Source: a virus
Length of the DNA: 25,865 bases
IMG/VR virus record: IMGVR_UViG_3300009422_000040
Span: 1-25,865 of that record
Direction: 5' to 3' (one strand)
Below are positions 14,029 through 20,714 of this stretch, one piece after another. Numbering within the stretch: the first letter of the stretch is position 1; every line of letters starts with the position of its first letter. The position numbers were made by a program, and so were the translations under genes. The notes beneath the pieces were generated by a model that did no database searches, had not been told where the DNA came from, and saw only the letters and a list, made by a program, of their open reading frames with translations.

Positions 14029-14462
14029 TAAACATGAAAAATGATGTGAAACCAATAAAGCTGATCCCAGCAGTCGCCAAGACCCTGACCAAGACGATGA
14101 TCGAGAAGGGCAACCCCGACTGCTTCGCCGAGCTAACCGCTCTGGCGCGACTGTTCGGAGTGGACTTCGAGTCGCTCCCCAACGGCGTAAAGCGCGAGAT
14201 ACCACTGAGATTCACCGATGGGACCGAGACCGTGATCAGATTCTACCGAGTGAACGGGAAGGGTGGAAGGAAGGACCGCCGATATAACATCCCAGCCAAC
14301 GTGCTGCGAGAGCAGGCGTCAATTGGGGACAAAATAGCGTTCTCTTTCGTAATCGACAATACAGGCCAGTCCATTCTTTGCGTAAACGTCGCCCGCCAGC
14401 CCAAGTTGGCTCACCTTGCTACCGATGATCTAAATGTCACCGCTTTGGAGGTGCAGTCATGA
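14025..14462 (+). CDS. unrecognised 145-aa protein
   Basis: It starts MINMKNDVKPIKLIPAVAKT. The N-terminal 55 residues are helical (TLTKTMIEKGNPDCFAELTA). The C-terminal 90 are beta-rich: REIPLRFTDGTETVIRFYRV, a basic GGRKDRRYNIP and REQASIGDKIAFSFVIDNTG. This last block resembles DNA-binding pseudobarrel folds (B3/EcoRII-N-like) in its basic loop and GD-x-I strand, but that is a weak similarity. Start and stop are both in ATGA overlaps. A DNA-recognition or anti-restriction role is conjecture. Confidence 0.62.
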   Translation: MINMKNDVKPIKLIPAVAKTLTKTMIEKGNPDCFAELTALARLFGVDFESLPNGVKREIPLRFTDGTETVIRFYRVNGKGGRKDRRYNIPANVLREQASIGDKIAFSFVIDNTGQSILCVNVARQPKLAHLATDDLNVTALEVQS

Positions 14463-14662
14463 AGCCAATTAAAGTGAGGATTGTTGACGATGGAATCCAC
14501 GGGCGGGTTTATCCGCGATGTGAAACGTCTGAAAAATTAGTTTCCCTCATAGGTCACTGGATGCCTGCGGAGGACATGTTGAGTGTGGACGGATGGGTTC
14601 CGATCAGCTACCTCGATCAAATCGAAGGGCTGGGCTTTCAGGTCGAAGAGGTGCAGTCATGA
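14459..14662 (+). CDS. unrecognised 67-aa protein
   Basis: MKPIKVRIVDDGIHGRVYPR, then CETSEKLVSLIGHWMPAEDM, then DGWVPISYLDQIEGLGFQVE. It is probably a small beta/alpha domain with no membrane segment. TTGGAGGTGCAGTC precedes the overlapping ATGA, and the same GAGGTGCAGTCATGA reappears at its own end, so it and its upstream neighbour share the C-terminal residues EVQS. The gene behaves like a cassette bounded by identical junctions. Function unknown. Confidence 0.6.
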   Translation: MKPIKVRIVDDGIHGRVYPRCETSEKLVSLIGHWMPAEDMLSVDGWVPISYLDQIEGLGFQVEEVQS

Positions 14663-14901
14663 CTAAGAAAAGACACCTTTTTCCGCAAAGCTTCTCCTTC
14701 GACTTTGAGGTTATGACCAAGGAATCGTGGGACTCTGTTGATGCGAATCAGCTTCGACAAGCCCTCGTTTCGAGGCTCGCCACCTTGTCCGATGAGCAAC
14801 TGCTTGGCGCTTGTTATCGCGAAGAGGAGGAGCCTGATAATTTTTCAGGGTGGGATCGTCATCTGCTAGAGCGGTTTCATCCCGATCTGGAGGTAGAGTG
14901 A
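14659..14901 (+). CDS. unrecognised 80-aa acidic protein
   Basis: It starts MTKKRHLFPQSFSFDFEVMT after the repeated GAGGTGCAGTC junction. The central part (QLRQALVSRLATLSDEQLLG) is helical, and the end is acidic (EEEEPDNFSGWDRHLLERFH). Many DNA-mimic and anti-defence proteins are small and acidic, but this is only a compositional remark. The stop overlaps the following start as TGATG. A longer upstream frame to 14593 lies inside the previous gene and was not used. Confidence 0.58.
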   Translation: MTKKRHLFPQSFSFDFEVMTKESWDSVDANQLRQALVSRLATLSDEQLLGACYREEEEPDNFSGWDRHLLERFHPDLEVE

Positions 14902-15611
14902 TGACGGACGAAAATTATAAAATAAATTTAAACACAGCCTCTTGGGAGGCGACCCGACACTTGCTTGCATTGGACCAAAATTTCGTAGGGACTGAAGACT
15001 ATCTTGGTCTAGCTTATTTTTGGAAATCTTGCAGCCTCAAATGGTGCTTGCGCGAAGCAACCGTAGCCAAACGCAAAAAGATCCACAGGCTGTGGCTGCT
15101 TGAAAATCTTCCGATGACATGCGAAACCCGGCGACACTGGGAGCTTGTCGCCCAAGTCTTGAAAATTAAAATCCCTAAAAAAATCCCTGAGAAGTGCGCC
15201 GACCACGCATCAATTGCAGAATGCTTTCGGCATGAGCAACACCAAGGTTTGACCGATTCAGAAAGCGAGCATGAAGACGAGTTGAGCTTTTTCTTGGAGA
15301 TTCTGAACAGCCACCACCACAACAAAGTTCAAAGGAGTATTGAGCGACTGAGCAGACAGAGCTATCTGGAGGAAATGCAACGCTTTTGCGAGGAATATGG
15401 ATTCCACAACATATATGCTGAGTGGATCACGGAAGCCCGCTATAATGCTGAGGGAGACGATCAGAAAGAATTCGATGAAAAGCTCAACTCTTGGGGGGTG
15501 AACCTGATGTTCAAGAACGATGATCACTCAAAATTTTTGAGGGTCATTGAACTTTGTAAAAAATACGCCCCACAAAAAAAATCCCACAACGTGATCACGG
15601 AGAATAGATGA
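14901..15611 (+). CDS. unrecognised 236-aa helical protein
   Basis: It starts MTDENYKINLNTASWEATRH with GGAGGTAGAGTG directly upstream. The protein is mainly alpha-helical and charged: HLLALDQNFVGTEDYLGLAY, KKIHRLWLLENLPMTCETRR, an acidic SESEHEDELSFFLEILN and a C-terminal LRVIELCKKYAPQKKSH. No membrane segment, nucleotide-binding motif or HTH is evident. It overlaps its neighbours at both ends. It is the longest unrecognised protein in the second half of the accessory operon. A tandem-helical-repeat fold is possible. Confidence 0.65.
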   Translation: MTDENYKINLNTASWEATRHLLALDQNFVGTEDYLGLAYFWKSCSLKWCLREATVAKRKKIHRLWLLENLPMTCETRRHWELVAQVLKIKIPKKIPEKCADHASIAECFRHEQHQGLTDSESEHEDELSFFLEILNSHHHNKVQRSIERLSRQSYLEEMQRFCEEYGFHNIYAEWITEARYNAEGDDQKEFDEKLNSWGVNLMFKNDDHSKFLRVIELCKKYAPQKKSHNVITENR

Positions 15612-15835
15612 TTATGGCTCTAATGATCGCAGGTAACATGCCTGTCCCCAGCCGGGGACAAGCGATAGCGAAAGAAGAATACGCCCGTACAGCTTTGAAG
15701 ATGCAAGTGAATGACTTCATCAACACTAAAGATAAAAAGACAACCACCGGGTTGTTGAGGGCGTTGGAACGAATAGATCGAATGGGCGCCCAACGCACCA
15801 TAGACGGGAGTCTTTGGGTTTGGAGAATTCAATGA
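15608..15835 (+). CDS. unrecognised 75-aa protein
   Basis: It begins ATGATTATGG in an ATGA overlap, with GGAGA a few bases upstream (MIMALMIAGNMPVPSRGQAI). It is helical and basic: AKEEYARTALKMQVNDFINT, then KDKKTTTGLLRALERIDRMG. A short strand ends it (GSLWVWRIQ). It could be a small DNA-binding or adaptor protein, which I cannot show. The next gene overlaps its stop by four bases. Confidence 0.58.
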   Translation: MIMALMIAGNMPVPSRGQAIAKEEYARTALKMQVNDFINTKDKKTTTGLLRALERIDRMGAQRTIDGSLWVWRIQ

Positions 15836-16050
15836 GCACTAACGCAGAATTTAATGAGTTGCGGGGGGCTGGCGGCTTCGGCGTTAAAGAGGCTGCCAAG
15901 ATGATGGACGCAAACCTTAACACGGTAAAGTCTTGGGTGAAGCCGCCGGGGAGTGCCGGGTCTGCCCACATGCCAACCTACGCACTACGGTGCTTTAAAC
16001 TGGTGCTCCTACTGCGTTTGCATGGGATTTCAGAATCTCAGCCGGGATAA
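15832..16050 (+). CDS. small helix-turn-helix-like protein
   Basis: 72 aa from the ATG at 15832 (GGAG seven bases upstream). GGFGVKEAAKMMDANLNTVK, then SWVKPPGSAGSAHMP, then ALRCFKLVLLLRLHG has the look of a helix-turn-helix (VKEAAKMMDANLNTVKSW) followed by a dimerisation helix, as in small phage regulators. It ends the plus-strand operon, and its last 56 bases overlap the converging nuclease gene on the other strand. It may regulate one of the two operons that meet here, which is inference. Confidence 0.6.
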   Translation: MSTNAEFNELRGAGGFGVKEAAKMMDANLNTVKSWVKPPGSAGSAHMPTYALRCFKLVLLLRLHGISESQPG

Positions 16051-16423
16051 GGAAGACCGCCTTTGGATGCCGATCATCTCCACCTTGGATTTGAGTCGGC
16101 ATGATCCGCTCGATCAACACGCACGCCTTTAGCTTTTCAGAACTAATCCAAATATTCTCTTCCCCGGTGACAAACAGCCAGTGAGTTGCCTCGCTAACCG
16201 AAATGCCAGACGGCTTATTGTGAAAATATTCTAATACAATATTGCCGGTCTCTAAAGAACGGGGATCAAACTTTACCTCTATAGTGGTGTCCGTTTCTGG
16301 AATGGCAATATCGAATCGACTGTCCTTTCCGAACGTCATGTAAGCGTCGTGGAAAAGGGGTAGCAATTTACTCAGCCATTCGCGCTCTACAGCTTCGCCC
16401 CGCTCAAGATCATCAAACCACAT
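15995..16423 (-). CDS. PD-(D/E)XK nuclease-like protein
   Basis: 142 aa from the ATG at 16423 (AGGT upstream). The core is E13, then SRFDIAIPETDTTIEVKFDP with D38 and E49-x-K51, followed by TGNIVLEY: the order of the PD-(D/E)XK fold seen in phage Holliday-junction resolvase-like and restriction-type nucleases. SEATHWLFVTGEENIWI is the usual next strand. It overlaps the preceding 98-aa gene by 11 bases and the converging HTH gene by 56 bases. All catalytic residues are present. The substrate (junctions, flaps or host DNA) cannot be read from the sequence. Confidence 0.72.
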   Translation of the reverse strand: MWFDDLERGEAVEREWLSKLLPLFHDAYMTFGKDSRFDIAIPETDTTIEVKFDPRSLETGNIVLEYFHNKPSGISVSEATHWLFVTGEENIWISSEKLKACVLIERIMPTQIQGGDDRHPKAVFLIPAEILKSHANAVGAPV

Positions 16424-16709
16424 CTTTTTTACCTGAATGCCAAATCGCGATGACGCCGCTCTCAACGAAGCCCTTCATGTTTGGTGGCTCCGTGATGTCG
16501 GGGATACTGGCTATTGCCTCTTGACGGTCAAGCTTAGTTGGCAGATTGAGGATCGCCCTGGGCAGGAAGTACCAGACGGTGCTCTCGGCGCAAGCCCACC
16601 ATTCTTTAGGTAGTTGGCGTCGAATCTCCTCTATGACCGTTGGGTAATGTGTTTTTTTTGCCGCCGCCTCACATATTTTATGAACTTGCGTGAAGTTTCT
16701 AATCTCCAT
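16413..16709 (-). CDS. unrecognised 98-aa protein between two nucleases
   Basis: MEIRNFTQVHKICEAAAKKT, then VIEEIRRQLPKEWWACAEST, then VWYFLPRAILNLPTKLDRQE. It is mostly helical with an unusual Trp-rich stretch (EWWACAESTVWYFLP). No membrane or catalytic motif is convincing. It overlaps its upstream nuclease gene by 11 bases and the downstream nuclease by 11 bases, so all three should be made together. A structural partner of one nuclease is a fair guess. Confidence 0.62.
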   Translation of the reverse strand: MEIRNFTQVHKICEAAAKKTHYPTVIEEIRRQLPKEWWACAESTVWYFLPRAILNLPTKLDRQEAIASIPDITEPPNMKGFVESGVIAIWHSGKKDVV

Positions 16710-17091
16710 TCAGGTCTTCTCGAATCAACATCATTAACGTTTCCCAACTGACTTGAGCGGTGTATTGCTTTTCTTTGGGGTAGTTGGGAGCTATCAGATA
16801 TAGCGGCACCAAAGCCTGAATCTGACGATAGTCAAATTTGAAAACCAAGATCGGTATAAGGTTCATGTGTTCGCCAGCAGCCCAAGCTTGCGTCCACCAA
16901 GCCGCCTGCGGTTCCGCGCCTTTCGCGTACCGCTTGCACTCAATGATGAATGGACCAAGCTCTATGTCGCCCAAATTGCCTTCCCGGTACTGGTCTAAAA
17001 TGCGACTGGTTCTTATGCCTAGATCGTCATCGATCATGTGAGTGATTGTTCTCTCGAAGCTATGCCCTTTCACTCGGGCTGAAGCGCTCAT
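16699..17091 (-). CDS. PD-(D/E)XK resolvase-like nuclease
   Basis: 130 aa. KGHSFERTI (E13), LDQYREGNLGDIELGPFIIE with D42, and ECK (E51-x-K53) are followed by QAAWWTQAWAAG. This is the layout of small phage PD-(D/E)XK endonucleases of Holliday-junction-resolvase type, which trim recombination intermediates before packaging. It starts in an ATGA overlap with the DUF3310 gene. It sits with a second nuclease of the same fold and a Ref-like nuclease, so the region is a DNA-processing cluster. Active-site residues are complete. Confidence 0.78.
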   Translation of the reverse strand: MSASARVKGHSFERTITHMIDDDLGIRTSRILDQYREGNLGDIELGPFIIECKRYAKGAEPQAAWWTQAWAAGEHMNLIPILVFKFDYRQIQALVPLYLIAPNYPKEKQYTAQVSWETLMMLIREDLNGD

Positions 17092-17408
17092 CTGATTTTC
17101 CTCGGGTCTTTCCCGTTATGAAAAGCCAAATACCATTCAGCCTTTTTCAGATCTTCATGAGGGGTGGTGTGCTTTTGGTTTGATCGCCACTGATATTTGA
17201 AGGCTGCGATCTTCGCGTATATTTGAACTTCTTCAATTCCATAGCAATGAACCATCGCGTCGATGCATTCTACGAATGTTTTGTCAGCGTAATGATTTGG
17301 CGAATTTACAGGATCATTTTCAACTCCAGAGCGCGGGTGATCGTCTGATGTCGCGTCATCAGCTAAGTCGTTCTCTTGTTGCGTTATGAAGGATGGCTTC
17401 TGTTCCAT
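17088..17408 (-). CDS. DUF3310 family protein
   Basis: 106 aa from the ATG at 17408 (GAGGA six bases upstream). After a disordered, acidic N-terminus, NSPNHYADKTFVECIDAMVH and YAKIAAFKYQWRSNQKHTTP, then EDLKKAEWYLAFH, match the DUF3310 signature (PxHY, then EcID, then KYxWR, then DLxKAxWYL). The family is common in phages and sometimes annotated as a nucleotide kinase; the true activity is unclear. A longer open frame to 17465 lies within the Ref-like gene and lacks a ribosome site as good. The overlap with that gene is about 50 bases. Confidence 0.82.
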   Translation of the reverse strand: MEQKPSFITQQENDLADDATSDDHPRSGVENDPVNSPNHYADKTFVECIDAMVHCYGIEEVQIYAKIAAFKYQWRSNQKHTTPHEDLKKAEWYLAFHNGKDPRKIR

Positions 17409-17616
17409 ATCTGTCCTCGAACTTTTTCTTATGTGGGTGTCTAGATGTGTAAATTTCATTGTCACTGCCTTCTCGGTGGTGCCGAAAGCAAAGCGGTATA
17501 GTCAGTAGATGACTTCCCGGTTTCACTTTGCCGTCCATATGATGAATTTCTGACTCGGTAAAAGTCTCCCACTCCAACAAACAAACTATGCAGCCCATTT
17601 CCGTGCAAGCAGACAT
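17359..17616 (-). CDS. ref: Ref-like RecA-dependent HNH nuclease
   Basis: 85 aa. CIVC (9-12), SEIHHMDGKVKPGSH with H25/H26 and H36, TIPLCFRHHREG (43-50) and SRHPHKKKFEDRYGTE are the fingerprint of P1 Ref, an HNH-type nuclease that cuts DNA in the presence of RecA filaments. The long basic N-terminus of P1 Ref is absent, so only the compact nuclease core is present, as in many phage versions. It is co-directional with replication and other nuclease genes. It could make breaks to stimulate recombination or destroy competing DNA, depending on RecA; that is inference from the family. Confidence 0.75.
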   Translation of the reverse strand: MSACTEMGCIVCLLEWETFTESEIHHMDGKVKPGSHLLTIPLCFRHHREGSDNEIYTSRHPHKKKFEDRYGTEAILHNATRERLS

Positions 17617-17651
17617 CCAAGCCTTTTCCTCTTTGGTTGGGGTGTGAGATT

Positions 17652-17795
17652 TTATTTTTCCCGCTCCAAAAAAATATTAAGCCGGTCAAGGACCAATCCA
17701 AACTCAGCGCCAGCCTCGCTAATTCTGTCGATTAACCCGTCCCCAAACGAATCGATAGAAAGGTCAAGGTCCGGGCATTTGAAGGTTACCTGCAC
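17652..17795 (-). CDS. 47-aa acidic small protein
   Basis: It starts at a GTG five bases after the stop of the upstream gene: MQVTFKCPDLDLSIDSFGDG, then LIDRISEAGAEFGLVLDRLN. GGA is placed eight bases upstream. A frame reaching 17993 overlaps the coiled-coil gene and its extra residues are Ser/Arg-rich and unconvincing, so the short form is preferred. Function unknown. The AT-rich sequence at its 3' end resembles the leader repeats of the accessory operon, read on the opposite strand. Confidence 0.45.
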   Translation of the reverse strand: MQVTFKCPDLDLSIDSFGDGLIDRISEAGAEFGLVLDRLNIFLEREK

Positions 17796-17797
17796 GC

Positions 17798-18136
17798 TTA
17801 GGTTCCGTAGATCCGCTTCTCGAACCGTGTCGTTGCCATCTGCGTTTGCCACGTTTTGAACTCGACTTCTGCTGCTAGTAGGTTTGCTTTTGCTGCTGCT
17901 AGAAGCCCTTTTGCGAGTCCTCGGTTTAGTCTCGCCTGTTCCATCTGCTCTTGATTGTCTGCCCATGTGGATTGTGCTGCCGCCGTTTTGCAATTATGGT
18001 TGGCCTGCGCTGTGATCATTAGACTTGCGTAGGTTCGTTTCTCTGAAGCTTCTGCTTTTGCTAGGTCTCTTTCAGCCTTTCCGACCTGAGCACCGCAATC
18101 ACGCAAAGCTTGAGCAAAATTTTCTTGCTGATTCAA
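17798..18136 (-). CDS. coiled-coil phage protein (112 aa)
   Basis: Starts at a TTG with AAGGA nine bases upstream, sharing bases with the helicase stop (TTGA). It is Ala/Glu/Gln-rich throughout: NFAQALRDCGAQVGKAERDL, AKAEASEKRTYASLMITAQA, then LAAAKANLLAAEVEFKTWQT. It should form a long antiparallel coiled coil ending FEKRIYGT. Similar coiled-coil proteins follow replication genes in several phage groups; role unknown. The non-ATG start may lower its expression relative to the helicase. Confidence 0.65.
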   Translation of the reverse strand: MNQQENFAQALRDCGAQVGKAERDLAKAEASEKRTYASLMITAQANHNCKTAAAQSTWADNQEQMEQARLNRGLAKGLLAAAKANLLAAEVEFKTWQTQMATTRFEKRIYGT

Positions 18137-19980
18137 ATTGGTCTATCCTTATCTAGGGGTTTTTTAACGAACGGCTTGGGCGCACCGCGACGGGTCTCAA
18201 CGTACTGGCAAGAACGGTCATCGAAGTCGAAGCCAACCTGCCCTTCCCATCCGCCGTTACGATTCTTTAAAACGTGTAAGTAGATATCCCAACCCTTCAC
18301 GATCTCCGGGTCCGGTTCACGCCCGAGTATTTCGCAAACGTCTAAGTGATCTGCCTTTCGTTTGTTTTTCCAAACGCTCAAGAACGCATCAGCCAAATCG
18401 GTGATCGCGCCAGAGCCTTTAACATCGAATTTATTGGGCGCTTTGCCTTCGTCCTCACCCTTACGGGCGTGCGTCACCAAAAATATCGTGACCGGGAACG
18501 ACTGCTTAAAATTGACCAGACGCTCCACAAACTTTTGCTGCTCTGGGTAATCGTCCTGCCGAACCATGTTAGTGAGACTGTCGATCACGAATACAGTTAT
18601 CCCGTAACGCTTATACGCGTACTCGAAACACTTCATTAGATCGTTTGGCTTTGGGGTGAGCTTATCCACGAACAGCCAAAGATTCGGAGCAACCCAGTCT
18701 AGAGACTTCTTCCTATGTTCTTTATTCGGTCTGGCTTCCCCCGTAATCTGCTTCATCAGCCTGCCCAAGGTATGTTTTGGAGTCATCTCCATGCTGGCAA
18801 TGCACGTCTTTGCACCTTGCTGGACTAAGTTAAGCATCAGCATGTTCAGCCACATGCTCTTCCCGTGACCGTTGATGCCAGTCAAACCGATTAATTCGTG
18901 AGGTCTAAGCTTGAAATCATTTTCATCAATCTTATTGAAGCCAGTGCGGAAGCCACCAGAATCGTTCAAAGACAAATCGAAATAATCATCGATGACATCT
19001 GCGTATTCCACGACAGACCTTAACTGCTCAGGATCTTGCCATTTGGCTTGGTCAAAAGCCTGCCCAAGGATATTCCGGGCAGACTCGTAACCTTTGTCCA
19101 GCAACAGATCGTTGATATCTTTTGCGGGGAACTGAACACGAAAGCATCTGTCGCCAAGTCGCTTAATCAGAAGGTTTGCACATTTCTCTCCCGGCTCGTC
19201 GTGATCAGTCGCAATGGCTATGTCCTCGAACCGAGCCAAGTTGTCAAACTCGTGCTCAATCCAGTTCATATTGTTGACGCCGCTTGGAATACTTAGCGCA
19301 GCAAAGCCAAGCTCCCGCGCAGCGATAGCATCTAATTCCCCTTCGGTTATCCAGACAGAGCGTGCGTGATCCGGTACGGTTTGCCACCCATACAATATGG
19401 GCTTTAAGGCTGGCTGGTTGCATTGACCGGGACTGCCTTCGTAGTCCATTGGCTTGTTTTTTAAGAAGGTGATCTTGTTGTCGGCGCTGAAAAATTGAAA
19501 AACTAAATCTGTGCCAGAAGTTTTCAGTTCAGAAGTCGCATATATCTTGTGCCGAAAGCAAAGCTCACCAACGTCCTTGAATCCTCGGTTCTGCAAGAAT
19601 AAGTGAAGCGCCTCGGTGTTTATCGACTGCGGGGGTTTGGGGGTATTGAAACTTTTCTTTTCTGCGGCTTTTATTTTTTGCGATGGAGACCTATCTCTAA
19701 TGCCAAATTTTTTCGCGGTCCAACTCATAGCCTCCTTTAGCGAAAAGCCTTGCGCCGCCATAACTAAGTCCAGCAAATCACCATGATCCCCGGACTCGAA
19801 GTCCGTCCATCTCCCGGCTTTATCTCCATGCAGGACCACACTTAGTGACCTTCCGTCTTCACCCCTAGTCGATCCGATCTTGAAATGCCCGGATTCAACC
19901 TTGCCTTCTGGGTAAAGCTCTTGGCATAAGATATGAGCGTGCGGCGCTAACGATTGCTTTAGTTCGCGTATCTCAATCAT
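18133..19980 (-). CDS. Toprim primase / DnaB-type helicase (T7 gp4-like)
   Basis: 615 aa. An N-terminal zinc-finger-like region (about 20-90) has HGDKAGRWTDFESGDHGDLL, but the expected zinc Cys residues are absent. The Toprim domain shows ITEGELDAIA (211-220) and ATDHDEPGEK (257-266). The RecA-fold helicase has a Walker A GINGHGKS (368-375), Walker B VFVIDSL (463-469), VTHARK (502-507) and KGSGAITDLADAF. It unwinds the phage fork and may prime it, although loss of the zinc site could prevent sequence-specific priming. The ATG overlaps the upstream replication gene (ATGA). Gene context and motif order are decisive for family. Confidence 0.9.
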   Translation of the reverse strand: MIEIRELKQSLAPHAHILCQELYPEGKVESGHFKIGSTRGEDGRSLSVVLHGDKAGRWTDFESGDHGDLLDLVMAAQGFSLKEAMSWTAKKFGIRDRSPSQKIKAAEKKSFNTPKPPQSINTEALHLFLQNRGFKDVGELCFRHKIYATSELKTSGTDLVFQFFSADNKITFLKNKPMDYEGSPGQCNQPALKPILYGWQTVPDHARSVWITEGELDAIAARELGFAALSIPSGVNNMNWIEHEFDNLARFEDIAIATDHDEPGEKCANLLIKRLGDRCFRVQFPAKDINDLLLDKGYESARNILGQAFDQAKWQDPEQLRSVVEYADVIDDYFDLSLNDSGGFRTGFNKIDENDFKLRPHELIGLTGINGHGKSMWLNMLMLNLVQQGAKTCIASMEMTPKHTLGRLMKQITGEARPNKEHRKKSLDWVAPNLWLFVDKLTPKPNDLMKCFEYAYKRYGITVFVIDSLTNMVRQDDYPEQQKFVERLVNFKQSFPVTIFLVTHARKGEDEGKAPNKFDVKGSGAITDLADAFLSVWKNKRKADHLDVCEILGREPDPEIVKGWDIYLHVLKNRNGGWEGQVGFDFDDRSCQYVETRRGAPKPFVKKPLDKDRPI

Positions 19981-20672
19981 CTGACAGCCCCAAGAAATTC
20001 ATCCCTGTCGCTGTCGCTTTTGTAAGCTGCCACTACAGCCCAGTCCGGTTTGCCTATAGATTTCCATCCCCGGTTAATGCAGTTCTGAACCAGCGCAGAA
20101 AAATCTCGATGACCAGCAGCCGCCAAAGTTTCAAAATCAGCCGTTGCTAATTTGATCATTTTTTCTGACGGCTTTCGGTTGCTATTAATTTTTGTCTTGT
20201 ATTGCCAAAACAATTTCCAAGCAGATTCCGTTACATGTTGAGGCGGAGAAGGAAAAGACGCTTCTTCATGCACAGTATTTCTTTTCTTCTTTAGTAGTTC
20301 TTTATGCACAGTACTACTTAGGTCTGGAATTTCGAGATCTTGAATTTTGGGATCTTGATTTTCGAGATCTGGAATTTCAGCATCCCGTACATCACTTACC
20401 AGCCAGTCCCAACCTAAAGTTTTGTCGGGCAGTACAGGTCTGATTCGTTGGATGTAACCGGCTTGACGCAAGTCGTTTGTGATTGCGGTCACTCGCGACG
20501 TGCTAATTTTAAAGTGGGTCGAGATCTGCTTATTCGTTACGGTCCAATCGTCTCGGTGAGATAATAGATAACAAAGAACCCCCAAGCTCTCAGGCTTGAT
20601 CACTTCTTCTCTAAGCAGTTTATTTGGCAGGACAGTGAATCTGTCGTGTTTTGGGTTAGGTCGATAAATCAT
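19977..20672 (-). CDS. winged-helix phage replication protein
   Basis: 231 aa. The N-terminal 80 residues (FTVLPNKLLREEVIKPESLG, then VTNKQISTHFKISTSRVTAI) form a winged helix-turn-helix of the kind found in phage replisome organisers. A linker with tandem IPDLE/IQDLE units follows (20321-20379 on DNA), then a C-terminal domain KLFWQYKTKINSNRKPSEKM and LVQNCINRGWKSI, like DnaT/replication-protein tails that load a helicase. It directly precedes the primase-helicase in the same transcript (ATGA). It is the first gene of the operon behind the predicted promoter at 20700-20727. It probably binds the origin, perhaps within its own gene. Confidence 0.75.
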   Translation of the reverse strand: MIYRPNPKHDRFTVLPNKLLREEVIKPESLGVLCYLLSHRDDWTVTNKQISTHFKISTSRVTAITNDLRQAGYIQRIRPVLPDKTLGWDWLVSDVRDAEIPDLENQDPKIQDLEIPDLSSTVHKELLKKKRNTVHEEASFPSPPQHVTESAWKLFWQYKTKINSNRKPSEKMIKLATADFETLAAAGHRDFSALVQNCINRGWKSIGKPDWAVVAAYKSDSDRDEFLGAVR

Positions 20673-20683
20673 TAATGCTTCGC

Positions 20684-20714
20684 CTCCATGCGTGAGTTAA
20701 TAGTACACATGGAG
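20684..20714. promoter_or_regulatory. inverted repeat CTCCATG-N17-CATGGAG, candidate operator
   Basis: Perfect seven-base arms separated by 17 bases, with partial symmetry continuing inward. It covers the -10 and start region of the predicted minus-strand promoter. The adjacent divergent gene encodes a CI-like repressor. The same half-site (CTCCATG) forms a palindrome at 9979-9988. Confidence 0.5.

Noticed and set aside
16060-16103. Terminator between the convergent operons
   Set aside because: ATGCCGA/TCGGCAT is a seven-pair repeat with a 22-base loop inside the nuclease coding region and without a T-tract.
17462-17701. 79-aa minus-strand frame over the Ref-like gene
   Set aside because: The Ref-like frame has the conserved Cys/His motif; this alternate frame overlaps it almost fully and lacks any signature.
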